From positions 1 through 64,000 of the forward strand of contig NZ_LXYO01000002.1 of assembly GCF_001650915.1 (NCBI RefSeq): 64,000 bases of DNA. Reading direction: 5' to 3'. Source of the stretch: Marinobacter sp. EhC06 (GTDB taxonomy: Bacteria > Pseudomonadota > Gammaproteobacteria > Pseudomonadales > Oleiphilaceae). The translations under genes were made by a program, and so were the position numbers. Below, piece after piece: positions 1-7,855 of this stretch (position 1 is its first letter; each line of letters begins with the position of its first letter). Under the pieces are notes generated by a model. That model had not been told where the DNA came from and ran no database searches. It saw nothing but the letters and a program-made list of their open reading frames with translations.

Positions 1-1737
1 CATGCCCCCAAACTGCCCCGAAAGTCCCCCGCCCACATGATTTTCCACATGTTCAACAGCAGCAGTGGTTCGCCGATGAAATACTTTGGCAATCGGATGC
101 TCGGAATACTTCTCGAGGCCGGCTGCAAGCTTCAGGCAGGTCTCTTCATCCATACTGCCGACAACATTGGTACCAGTGAGACTGAGTTCTCCGCGGGTTA
201 ATGTTCCGGTTTTGTCGAACACCACGGTATCAATGGTGTTCATCGATTCCAGAGTATGGCCCCGGGTAGGCAGGAACCCAAGGCGGCGAAGCCTGACTGT
301 CGCCGATGTGATGGCGGTCGGGGTTGCCAGCGACAGAGCGCAGGGGCAGGTTACCACCAGTACCGACAGGGTGATGTCGAAGGCATTGTCGGCGCCGGCC
401 AGCCTCCAGCCTATCCAGACCATCGGTGCCAGTATGAGCACCCGTCCGACAAATTTCCCTGCCATCCGGTCGGCCATCATCGCGACCTGGGGCTTTTCTG
501 ACTGCACCCGGTCCAACACCCGGAGAATGCCTGAAAGCCGGGTTTGTGCGCCTGCTTTCACCACCCGGACGTCGAGCGGGTTCTCGCCGTTTACACTGCC
601 GGCATGAACGGTGTCCCCGGGGTGGCGGGTTTCTGGCAGATACTCGCCCGTCAATGCGGCCTCGTTCAGGGTGGACTCTCCCCGCACGATCTCTCCATCT
701 ACCGGCAGAGTCTCACCGGGGCGAACCCGAACGATATCGCCGGGTCGGATCTGATGGGCCGGAACAATGTCCGTATCCTCACCGTTCACTAATGTGGCAA
801 CGGTGGGCTGGAACCCTGCGAGGGCGTTACCGGTCAGCCCCGCGCGGTAGCGGGCCTGCACTTCGATATAACGACCCAGCAGCAGGAAGAAGGTAAACAT
901 GCACACAGACTCGAAGTAGACTTCTTCGCCGCCAAACAGGGTTACCCAGGCACTGGCGAGGTAGGCCAGCCCGATTGCAATGGCAACCGGCACATCCATG
1001 GTCAAGTGTCGGCTCTGGATATCCCGGCGGGCGTTACGGAAAAAGGGGGCGGCACTATAGACAACCACAGGGGTGGCCACCAGCAGGCTGAACCAGCGGA
1101 AAAAGCTGACAAATTCCGGTGACAGATCGTTGACCAGCTCGAAGTACAGGGGAAATGCCAGCATCATGCTCTGGAAGGAGCCTATGCCTGCGATGGCGAC
1201 CCTGATAAGCATGGACCGGTGCTCGGCCTTGAGGGCCTGTTCCGCCTCGTCTGCCTGATAGGGGCGGGCGGTGTAGCCAAGCTCGTGGATGGCAATCAGA
1301 AGGTCGCTCAAAGGCGCCTGATCCTGGGACCAGACCAGGCGGGCACGTTGTGTGGTGTGATTCACCGAAAAGGACACGACACCCGGCTGTTGCTTCATGT
1401 GGTTTTCAAGCAGCCAGATACAGGCCGCACAGGTGATACCACCGATCAGCAACTGAGCTTCCTGCGCGCCTTTAACCGGGACAACAAAGGTTTCCTGAAC
1501 CAGGGGATGGTCAAGTTCTCTCAGGCGATTCACTTCGGCGGTCGTCAGTTGCTTCGGTGTGACCGCCGGTTTGGTCCGAAAATCGTAAAAACCGGTCAGG
1601 CCCTCACTATGGATGGTCTGGCAAACCGCCTTGCAGCCCTGACAGCAGAAGTGACGAGTTGTGCCATCGAGCTCAAGGGTAATGGGCGGCTCACCGTCTG
1701 CCGGTTCACCGCAGTGGAAACAATCCAGGCTGGTCAA
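1..1737 (-). CDS. ccoI: Copper-translocating P-type ATPase CcoI/FixI (3' end beyond the window)
   Basis: Inner-membrane P1B-type ATPase of the CcoI/FixI family, which supplies copper for cbb3 oxidase assembly. The 579 visible codons carry a Cys-rich N-terminus (CFHC near residues 6-9, FCCQGC at 30-35), a heavy-metal domain with CAAC at 103-106, membrane segments, the TGEYLPE loop, the CPC ion-binding motif at 464-466 and the phosphorylation motif DKTGT starting at D508. Family members are about 800 residues, so roughly the last quarter, including most of the ATP-binding domain, lies before base 1. The start is a TTG at 1737-1735 overlapping the ccoH stop (TTGA), inferred because the frame has no earlier start after that stop. 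It ends the visible cco gene run; ccoS would be expected next but is out of view. Confidence 0.93.
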   Translation of the reverse strand, partial: MTSLDCFHCGEPADGEPPITLELDGTTRHFCCQGCKAVCQTIHSEGLTGFYDFRTKPAVTPKQLTTAEVNRLRELDHPLVQETFVVPVKGAQEAQLLIGGITCAACIWLLENHMKQQPGVVSFSVNHTTQRARLVWSQDQAPLSDLLIAIHELGYTARPYQADEAEQALKAEHRSMLIRVAIAGIGSFQSMMLAFPLYFELVNDLSPEFVSFFRWFSLLVATPVVVYSAAPFFRNARRDIQSRHLTMDVPVAIAIGLAYLASAWVTLFGGEEVYFESVCMFTFFLLLGRYIEVQARYRAGLTGNALAGFQPTVATLVNGEDTDIVPAHQIRPGDIVRVRPGETLPVDGEIVRGESTLNEAALTGEYLPETRHPGDTVHAGSVNGENPLDVRVVKAGAQTRLSGILRVLDRVQSEKPQVAMMADRMAGKFVGRVLILAPMVWIGWRLAGADNAFDITLSVLVVTCPCALSLATPTAITSATVRLRRLGFLPTRGHTLESMNTIDTVVFDKTGTLTRGELSLTGTNVVGSMDEETCLKLAAGLEKYSEHPIAKVFHRRTTAAVEHVENHVGGGLSGQFGGM

Positions 1738-2249
1738 CCTTGGGCAGACTCCCCGGCCTTGACCGTTATGCCGCTTTCAGAGGGTAACCAGGCTTCGCCC
1801 TTGAGACGCCATTCGTTGGCCGGGCCGCGGAGGTCATAGTACCAGCGGCCGTCGATGTCGTTGTGGAGCTTGCCGGCAAAGCGTCCTGGGGCAACCTGCT
1901 GGAACTGGATCGTACGGTCCTTGTCGGACAGCGTTGGATGGAACAGATTGAGAATCAGATAGGGGAAATCTGCCGGACCGTCAACGGTATTCAGGTCCAC
2001 GGTGATGTTCCGGTTCTGGAAATCGATCTGGGCTTCCATTCCCAGGTCCACCGCTTTCTGGTCGCGGGCGATGGACATATTGATACCCCGTCCTTCCTTG
2101 GACCAGTCGTCGGTAACCATCGCATTTTCAGTGTTGATAGCGATGGTGATTGCGATGGCGCAGTAAATGATGGATGCGCCCGGAAATATCAGCAGGAACC
2201 AGAACCAGGGCTGGCGGTACCAGGGTGCTACGGGTGTTTCAGTTGTCAT
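1734..2249 (-). CDS. ccoH: FixH/CcoH family cbb3 oxidase assembly protein
   Basis: Small membrane protein of 171 residues that assists maturation of cbb3 cytochrome oxidase. It has a short cytoplasmic N-terminus, one hydrophobic segment at about residues 15-38 (PWFWFLLIFPGASIIYC) and a periplasmic domain typical of FixH, including the DWSKEGRGIN segment that follows the membrane anchor. It lies between ccoG (44-base gap) and ccoI (4-base TTGA overlap), the standard ccoGHIS order. FixH proteins are thought to work with CcoI and CcoG in copper delivery or complex stabilisation; the biochemical role is not fully settled. Identification rests on context plus the single-anchor architecture. Confidence 0.92.
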   Translation of the reverse strand: MTTETPVAPWYRQPWFWFLLIFPGASIIYCAIAITIAINTENAMVTDDWSKEGRGINMSIARDQKAVDLGMEAQIDFQNRNITVDLNTVDGPADFPYLILNLFHPTLSDKDRTIQFQQVAPGRFAGKLHNDIDGRWYYDLRGPANEWRLKGEAWLPSESGITVKAGESAQG

Positions 2250-2293
2250 AACTCAGTGTCTCGTATAAACGGTCAGGTCCGCGCGATCGGAAA

Positions 2294-3724
2294 TCAGCGC
2301 GTTGGACCGACAAATCGGCTTTCAGTTTCAAGGCTCAGCGAAGAATCTGTCTCGGACTGTGCTCTGAACAGGATCTCGTTGTTGGATTCAGTAATGGATT
2401 CCGGAGGCACGTCGACAACGGTCGGCAGTGAGCGGTTTTCACCACTTTCAACGGTTACCGAGGTATCAGTCAGGATCCGGATCCCCTCCAGGCCGGTCAC
2501 TGCTACAGTGAAGGTCTGGGGAACCTCTGTCATATTGGCAATTTTCAGCGTGTAGGAGTTCTCAATTCGCCCTTCGCCATTGAAGCTGTATAGGGCGCCG
2601 CGATCCCGAAGGGCGTCCATCTGGGCCGGTACTCGCGTGGCGATTGTGAAGATGATCGCCGCAATCATCAACGAGAGGACCGCTCCATAGCCAAAGGTTC
2701 GTGGCCGCAGGAGCTTCGAGGTCTTGCCTTCCAGTTCATTCTCTGTGGTGTAACGGATGAGCCCCCTTGGGTAATTCATCTTGTCCATGATCTCGTCACA
2801 GGCATCAATACACAGTGCGCAGCCAATACATTCGTACTGAAGCCCGTCCCTGATATCAATGCCCGTTGGACATACCTGGACACACTGGCCGCAGTCGATG
2901 CAGTCGCCCAGCCCGGCCTCCGCCGGATCCACGCCTTTTTTACGGCCACCCCGTGGCTCGCCCCGGTTGGGATCGTAGGAGACCACACGGGTGTTGGGAT
3001 CAAACATGACCGACTGGAAGCGGGCATAGGGGCACATATACAGACAAACCTGCTCGCGCATCCATCCCGCGTTGAGATAGGTGGCAACGGTAAAGAAGGC
3101 AACCCAGAAATAGGCCCAGCCATTGGCCTGCAAGGTGAACAGGTCTGCGATCAGTTCCCGGATCGGGTAGAAGTAGCCGACAAAGGTGAGGCCGGTAGCC
3201 AGGGCGATCAGGAGCCAGACCCCATGCTTGGCGGACTTCTTGGCGATCTTGTTTGCCGAGCTGGGAGCTTTGTCCAGCTTCATCCGCTTGTTCCGGCTGC
3301 CTTCGATGCGCTCTTCAACCCACATGAAAATGAAGGTCCAGACAGTCTGGGGGCAGGTGTAGCCACACCAGACCCGGCCAAATAGCGTGGTAATGAAGAA
3401 CAGGCCAAAGGCACAAATAATCAGCATTCCCGAGAGCAGGATGAAATCTTTCGGGTAAAAGGTGGCCCCGTACAAATGAAACTCACGGGCAGGCAGGTCA
3501 AAATGAATCAGTGGCTGTCCGTCCAGGGTGAACCAGACAAAGGCAAAGTACATGCCCATCAGCAGTGTCAGGCTGACATTACGAATGCGCTGAAAGAAGC
3601 CTTTGACTTCCTTGACGTAAATCTTTTTGCGGCTGGCGTATAGCTCGACGGTTCCGGATTTATTGTTGTTGTCGGAGGGGTCAGAGGATGGGTCAACCTG
3701 TTTGACCGGAATCTCACTGCTCAT
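2294..3724 (-). CDS. ccoG: Cytochrome c oxidase accessory protein CcoG (FixG family, polyferredoxin)
   Basis: Membrane iron-sulfur protein linked to cbb3 oxidase assembly; homologues reduce Cu(II) to Cu(I) for the oxidase. The 476-residue product has several membrane helices, a CGYTCPQTVW motif, two ferredoxin-type clusters in CIDCGQCVQVCP and CIGCALCIDACDE, another helix, and an Ig-like C-terminal FixG domain. I start at the ATG at 3724, which has a clean GGAGGT ribosome-binding site 4 bases upstream; a longer frame to 3757 adds 11 residues without such a site. About 130 bases separate it from ccoP, so it may be co-transcribed with ccoNOQP or have its own promoter; I see no clear terminator in that gap. 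Confidence 0.95.
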   Translation of the reverse strand: MSSEIPVKQVDPSSDPSDNNNKSGTVELYASRKKIYVKEVKGFFQRIRNVSLTLLMGMYFAFVWFTLDGQPLIHFDLPAREFHLYGATFYPKDFILLSGMLIICAFGLFFITTLFGRVWCGYTCPQTVWTFIFMWVEERIEGSRNKRMKLDKAPSSANKIAKKSAKHGVWLLIALATGLTFVGYFYPIRELIADLFTLQANGWAYFWVAFFTVATYLNAGWMREQVCLYMCPYARFQSVMFDPNTRVVSYDPNRGEPRGGRKKGVDPAEAGLGDCIDCGQCVQVCPTGIDIRDGLQYECIGCALCIDACDEIMDKMNYPRGLIRYTTENELEGKTSKLLRPRTFGYGAVLSLMIAAIIFTIATRVPAQMDALRDRGALYSFNGEGRIENSYTLKIANMTEVPQTFTVAVTGLEGIRILTDTSVTVESGENRSLPTVVDVPPESITESNNEILFRAQSETDSSLSLETESRFVGPTR

Positions 3725-3852
3725 CGTTACCTCCAGAAAAATGGTGATGCGGGGCAACAGGCTTTTAGGCTGCTGATCTTTTCAAGCCTGTGCCCGCAGT
3801 GCAGACACAGGGTTGAAAAGACCGGGCCGGGGATTGCCCCCGGCCGGCTGAC

Positions 3853-4743
3853 TCAGTTCGAGAGGCTATAGACGTAAGCCGCGAGAATCTGAATCTGATC
3901 GTCGGAAAGCAGACGATCCTGGGCAGGCATCTGGTTCTGGCGACCGTTCATGACGGTCTCCTTGATCCACTCGTAGGTTGATCCATAGAGCCAGGTATTG
4001 TCGGTCAGGTTGGGCGCGCCCATAGCCTGCATACCTTTACCCTCAGGGCCGTGACAAGCCACACAAGCCTGTGCGAAGACCTGTTCGCCTGCCTTGGCAG
4101 CTTCAGCGTCTTTTTCCCGACCACTGAAGCTAAGAACATAGTTCACAACCTGGTCTACCTGCTCGTTGGTCATGCCGGGCATGGTGCCTTTGGCGGGCAT
4201 GTTACCCATACGACCATTGTGCAGGGTTTCCAGGATTGCTTCAGGCGTTCCGCCCCAGAGCCAGTCGTCGTCAGTCAGGTTGGGGAAGCCAACCTGGCCA
4301 CGAGCAGCGGAGCCGTGGCAGACCGCACAGTTGTTGGCAAACAGACGCTGACCGATTTTCATCGCGTCGTCGTTCTCGGCCAGCTCGGGAACCGGAGTCT
4401 GGCCGTACTGGGCGTAAATCTCACCGTATTTCTCTTCGGCTTCAGCAACTTCGGCTTCCCACTGGTTGACCGCGGTCCAGCCAAGGAGACCTTTCCAGTT
4501 GCCAAGACCCGGGTACAGCGCCAGATAGCCGAGTGCGAAAATACAGGTAGCCAGGAACAGATAGAACCACCACTTGGGCAGTGGATTATCGTATTCCTCA
4601 ATGCCATCAAAGGAATGGCCCATGGTGCGGTCGGTTTCGGTATCGGTCGTCTGGCTCTTGCGGGTTGCCCAAAGCAGCCACCAGCAGCCGAAAACGGTAC
4701 CGAGCACGATCACACTGATCCAGATGCTCCAAAAGGTACTCAT
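3853..4743 (-). CDS. ccoP: cbb3-type cytochrome c oxidase subunit III, dihaem CcoP
   Basis: Dihaem c-type subunit that passes electrons to the CcoO/CcoN core. The 296-residue protein has an N-terminal membrane helix (about 5-27), a second helix (about 58-76) and two periplasmic cytochrome c domains, with haem motifs CAVCH at 139-143 and CVACH at 227-231. Methionine-containing segments (NMPAKGTMPGM and NQMPAQ) provide likely axial ligands. The start codon overlaps the ccoQ stop by 4 bases (ATGA), indicating translational coupling. Length and architecture match canonical CcoP; no lesion seen. Confidence 0.97.
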   Translation of the reverse strand: MSTFWSIWISVIVLGTVFGCWWLLWATRKSQTTDTETDRTMGHSFDGIEEYDNPLPKWWFYLFLATCIFALGYLALYPGLGNWKGLLGWTAVNQWEAEVAEAEEKYGEIYAQYGQTPVPELAENDDAMKIGQRLFANNCAVCHGSAARGQVGFPNLTDDDWLWGGTPEAILETLHNGRMGNMPAKGTMPGMTNEQVDQVVNYVLSFSGREKDAEAAKAGEQVFAQACVACHGPEGKGMQAMGAPNLTDNTWLYGSTYEWIKETVMNGRQNQMPAQDRLLSDDQIQILAAYVYSLSN

Positions 4744-4925
4744 TCTTTTTTCTCCGTTTTTTCCTGTTCGAGCGTACGCTTTTCCACGTCGTCATCGTCG
4801 AAGGGCAGGTGAGCTGCCTCGTCGTTGGCCTTCTTGCGGTGGGCGCTGTAGGCCCACCAGACGATTCCAAGGAAAACCGCCATTACCAGAAGTGTGTGAA
4901 TGCCGCGTAACTCATTAATATCCAT
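4740..4925 (-). CDS. ccoQ: cbb3-type oxidase small subunit CcoQ
   Basis: Small single-helix subunit of 61 residues in the expected place between ccoO and ccoP. It has one membrane segment at about residues 9-27 followed by a charged tail rich in Asp, Glu and Lys. CcoQ stabilises the cbb3 complex and is not needed for catalysis in most species studied. It begins 4 bases after the ccoO stop and overlaps ccoP by 4 bases. Sequence similarity in this family is low, so the call relies on size, topology and operon position. Confidence 0.92.
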   Translation of the reverse strand: MDINELRGIHTLLVMAVFLGIVWWAYSAHRKKANDEAAHLPFDDDDVEKRTLEQEKTEKKE

Positions 4926-4929
4926 GGGT

Positions 4930-5538
4930 TCACCGTTTGTCTGAAATCACTGTACCCAGCTGTTGCAGGTAAGCGACCAGAGCCTCGATTTCGAATTTGC
5001 CTTCTACCTGGGCAGAAGCCTCTGCAATCTGCTCATCGGTATAGGGCACGCCCAGCGTCTGGAGGGTCTCCATCTTCGCGGCGGTCTTGGTGTGATCTAC
5101 CCGGTCTTCGAACAGCCACGGGAAGGCCGGCATGTTCGACTCGGGTACAACGCTGCGCGGATCATAAAGATGCTGGCGCTGCCAGGCATCAGAATAACGA
5201 CCACCTACGCGGGCCAGATCCGGGCCGGTGCGCTTGGAACCCCACAGGAACGGACGGTCGTACACGAACTCGCCCGCAACGGAGTAGTGACCATACCGCT
5301 CGGTCTCCGCCCGAAACGGGCGGATCTGCTGGGTATGGCACACATGGCAGCCTTCACGGATGTAGATGTCCCGGCCTTCCAGCTCAAGTGCCGACAGGGG
5401 TTCGAGGCCCTCAACCGGCTCATTGGTTTCTTTCAGGAAGAACAGGGGCACTACCTCGGCAAGAAAACCACCGCTGATGGTCAGGACAATCAGTACGATC
5501 ATCAGACCAAGGTTCTTTTCAACTATTTCGTGTTTCAT
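4930..5538 (-). CDS. ccoO: cbb3-type cytochrome c oxidase subunit II, monohaem CcoO
   Basis: Monohaem cytochrome c subunit anchored in the inner membrane, carrying electrons from CcoP to the CcoN active site. The 202-residue protein has an N-terminal helix (about 10-33) and a haem-binding CHVCH at residues 64-68, followed by the conserved TQQIRPF stretch. A methionine in [11 protein letters not shown] is the likely sixth haem ligand. It lies 15 bases downstream of ccoN and is a standard-length family member. Confidence 0.97.
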   Translation of the reverse strand: MKHEIVEKNLGLMIVLIVLTISGGFLAEVVPLFFLKETNEPVEGLEPLSALELEGRDIYIREGCHVCHTQQIRPFRAETERYGHYSVAGEFVYDRPFLWGSKRTGPDLARVGGRYSDAWQRQHLYDPRSVVPESNMPAFPWLFEDRVDHTKTAAKMETLQTLGVPYTDEQIAEASAQVEGKFEIEALVAYLQQLGTVISDKR

Positions 5539-5553
5539 CTGATCTCTCTCCCG

Positions 5554-6984
5554 TTACGCCGGCTGTGTTGCCGCGTTGTCCTGCGCAACCGCATCTTTCT
5601 GGCGAACAGTCATGTACACGTTGTAAGCCATGATGAGCATGCCGGACAGGAAGATTACGCCACCAAGGAAGCGGACAAAGTAGCCCGGGTAGGAGGCCTC
5701 CAGTGCTTCAACAAAGCTGTAGGTCAGGGTGCCGTCCTGGTTGACCGCACGCCACATCAGGCCTTGCATGATGCCGTTTACCCACATGGCAACGATGTAC
5801 AGCACGGTGCCGACCGTCGCGAGCCAGAAATGCGCGTTGATCAGGGCGGTGCTGAACATGGCCTGGACGCCCCACAGCTTGGGAATCAGGTGGTAAACCG
5901 CGCCGATACTGATCATGGCAACCCAGCCAAGGGCGCCGGAGTGAACGTGGCCGATGGTCCAGTCAGTGTTGTGGGAAAGCGCGTTCACAGTCTTGATGGA
6001 CATCATCGGACCTTCGAAGGTGGACATGCCGTAGAAGGACAGGGAAACCACCAGGAAGCGCAGAATCGGGTCAGTGCGCAGCTTATGCCATGCGCCCGAG
6101 AGGGTCATCATGCCGTTGATCATGCCGCCCCAGGACGGTGCAAGCAGAATCAGGGACATGACCATGCCTGCGGTCTGCGCCCAGTCCGGCAGGGCAGAGT
6201 AGTGCAGGTGGTGGCCGCCGGCCCATACGTAGGTTGCGATCAGCGCCCAGAAGTGGACGATCGACAGACGATAGGAGTAAACGGGACGGTTGGCCTGCTT
6301 GGGAACGAAATAGTACATCATGCCCAGGAAGCCGGCGGTGAGGAAGAAGCCTACCGCGTTGTGGCCGTACCACCATTGCATCATGGCGTCAGTGACGCCC
6401 GCGTAGGCGGAGTAGGACTTGAAAGCACTGGCGGGCAGCGCCATGTTGTTACCAATGTGCAGGCAGGCAACGGTAATGATAAAGGCACCGTAGAACCAGT
6501 TAGCCACATAGATATGTGGGGTAGCCCGTTTCATGACGGTTCCGAAGAACACCAGAGCATACGTCACCCAGACGATGGCAATGGCGATATCGATAGGCCA
6601 CTCCAGTTCGGCATATTCCTTTGAAGAGGTAAGGCCGAGCGGCAGGGTAATAGCTGCCGAGACAATGATCGCTTGCCAGCCCCAGAAGGTGAACGACGCC
6701 AGGCTATCGGAAATCAGACGGGCCTGACAGGTGCGCTGCACCACGTAGTAGGAGGTAGCGAACAGGGCACTTCCACCAAAGCCGAAAATAACGGCGTTGG
6801 TATGCAGCGGCCTGAGGCGGCCGAAGTGGGTAAAGGGCAGGTCGAGGTTGAGGGACGGCCAGACCAGCTGTGCTGCAATCAGCACACCCAGCGCCATACC
6901 TACAATACCCCATACCACTGTCATGATGGCGAATTGTCTCACCACCTTGTAGTTGTATGTCAGGTTTGCATTTACTGTGCTCAT
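5554..6984 (-). CDS. ccoN: cbb3-type cytochrome c oxidase catalytic subunit CcoN
   Basis: Catalytic haem-copper subunit of the high-affinity terminal oxidase used under low oxygen. The 476-residue protein is polytopic with about 12 helices and shows conserved histidine segments such as the [11 protein letters not shown]u-B region and [10 protein letters not shown]. Translation starts at ATG 6984, with a TAAGG sequence just upstream. It is the first gene of ccoNOQP, and an FNR/Anr-type box lies about 70-85 bases before the start, so induction under microaerobic conditions is expected. No second ccoNOQP copy is visible here, although related bacteria often carry two. Confidence 0.97.
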   Translation of the reverse strand: MSTVNANLTYNYKVVRQFAIMTVVWGIVGMALGVLIAAQLVWPSLNLDLPFTHFGRLRPLHTNAVIFGFGGSALFATSYYVVQRTCQARLISDSLASFTFWGWQAIIVSAAITLPLGLTSSKEYAELEWPIDIAIAIVWVTYALVFFGTVMKRATPHIYVANWFYGAFIITVACLHIGNNMALPASAFKSYSAYAGVTDAMMQWWYGHNAVGFFLTAGFLGMMYYFVPKQANRPVYSYRLSIVHFWALIATYVWAGGHHLHYSALPDWAQTAGMVMSLILLAPSWGGMINGMMTLSGAWHKLRTDPILRFLVVSLSFYGMSTFEGPMMSIKTVNALSHNTDWTIGHVHSGALGWVAMISIGAVYHLIPKLWGVQAMFSTALINAHFWLATVGTVLYIVAMWVNGIMQGLMWRAVNQDGTLTYSFVEALEASYPGYFVRFLGGVIFLSGMLIMAYNVYMTVRQKDAVAQDNAATQPA

Positions 6985-7026
6985 AGCCTTACCAATGGGT
7001 TTAAAGTGGGGAAATATGCGGGCGCA

Positions 7027-7068
7027 AGTATGGAGAAACGATTAGCTGTTTGCAATGACTCAGGTCAA
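7027..7068 (-). promoter_or_regulatory. FNR/Anr-type promoter of the ccoNOQP operon
   Basis: Read on the minus strand, 7068-7055 is TTGAC-CTGA-GTCAT, one base from the symmetric TTGAC-N4-GTCAA form of an FNR/Anr box. A CATACT sequence at 7032-7027 is a plausible -10 element, with its centre 32 bases from the box centre. This puts the box near -41.5 relative to a predicted start around 7020, the class II activator position. The layout is seen directly; oxygen-responsive control is inferred from the FNR/Anr family. Confidence 0.8.
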
Positions 7069-7204
7069 CTCCTGACATCCGTCAAATGCGCCGAAATCAG
7101 CAACATGGCTTCCTTTTCAGTGCCGTTCTTGGAGTTGTTTCAGCGCAGGGAATGTGTGTTGCCTGAGTGCAATGATAGTCGCTTAATTGGATGAGGTGAA
7201 TTCC

Positions 7205-7852
7205 GTGGAGTTGATTAAGACCAAAGGCTGTGAAAGTCATTCGGAAGTCGTACTGATTCTGGCGCACGGTGCGGGTGCGCCGGCCGACTCGCCGTTCATG
7301 GAAGAGCTGTCTGTGGCGCTTGAGCGTGAGGGTATTGGAACGGTTCGTTTTGAGTTCCCCTACATGCAGAAACGACGCCTGGATGGAAAGAAACGTCCGC
7401 CCGACCGGGAGCCGGTATTGCTGGAGTATTTTTCCGGGGTAATTGACCAGATTCGCGCAGAGCTTGGGAGCGAAAGCATGATCCTGGTCGGAGGCAAGTC
7501 CATGGGCGGCCGCATGGCGAGCATACTGGCCAGCCGTCGGGATGGCATTGATGGGGTCGTCTGTTTTGGTTATCCGTTCCATCCGCCGGGGAAAATGGAC
7601 CGTTGGCGAACCGCACACTTCCCCGATCTGAACTGCCCGATGCTGGTGCTACAGGGAACAAGAGACCCGTTTGGCAAGCCGGCCGAAATGACCGGCCGTG
7701 AAAGGGAGCTGGACGGCATCAACTTGCGCTGGCTGGAAGGTGGCAATCACGATTTACAGACGCTGAAAAGCCAGGCACAGGCACAAAGTGAACTGATCTC
7801 CTCGGCTGCCCGGGAAACCCGGATCTTCGTGGATGAGCGGCTTCAAGCGTGA
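7205..7852 (+). CDS. Alpha/beta hydrolase of the KANL3/TEX30-like family
   Basis: Predicted cytosolic serine hydrolase of about 215 residues. It begins with the LILAHGAGAPADSPFM oxyanion-hole segment and has a nucleophile elbow GGKSMGGRMAS (Ser as nucleophile), an acid in LQGTRDPFG and a histidine in GGNHDL, in the right order for an alpha/beta-hydrolase triad. I choose GTG 7205, which has GAGGTG 6 bases upstream, over the in-frame TTG at 7187. The substrate is unknown. It is divergent from ccoN and ends 3 bases before the convergent cyclase gene. A dienelactone-hydrolase-like label is possible but not supported beyond the fold. Confidence 0.85.
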   Translation: MELIKTKGCESHSEVVLILAHGAGAPADSPFMEELSVALEREGIGTVRFEFPYMQKRRLDGKKRPPDREPVLLEYFSGVIDQIRAELGSESMILVGGKSMGGRMASILASRRDGIDGVVCFGYPFHPPGKMDRWRTAHFPDLNCPMLVLQGTRDPFGKPAEMTGRERELDGINLRWLEGGNHDLQTLKSQAQAQSELISSAARETRIFVDERLQA

Positions 7853-7855
7853 TCT

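Noticed and set aside
4963..6624. 553-codon plus-strand frame opposite ccoO and ccoN
   Set aside because: Fully antisense to well-conserved oxidase genes, His/Gly/Val-rich with no domain; a shadow of high-GC codon use.
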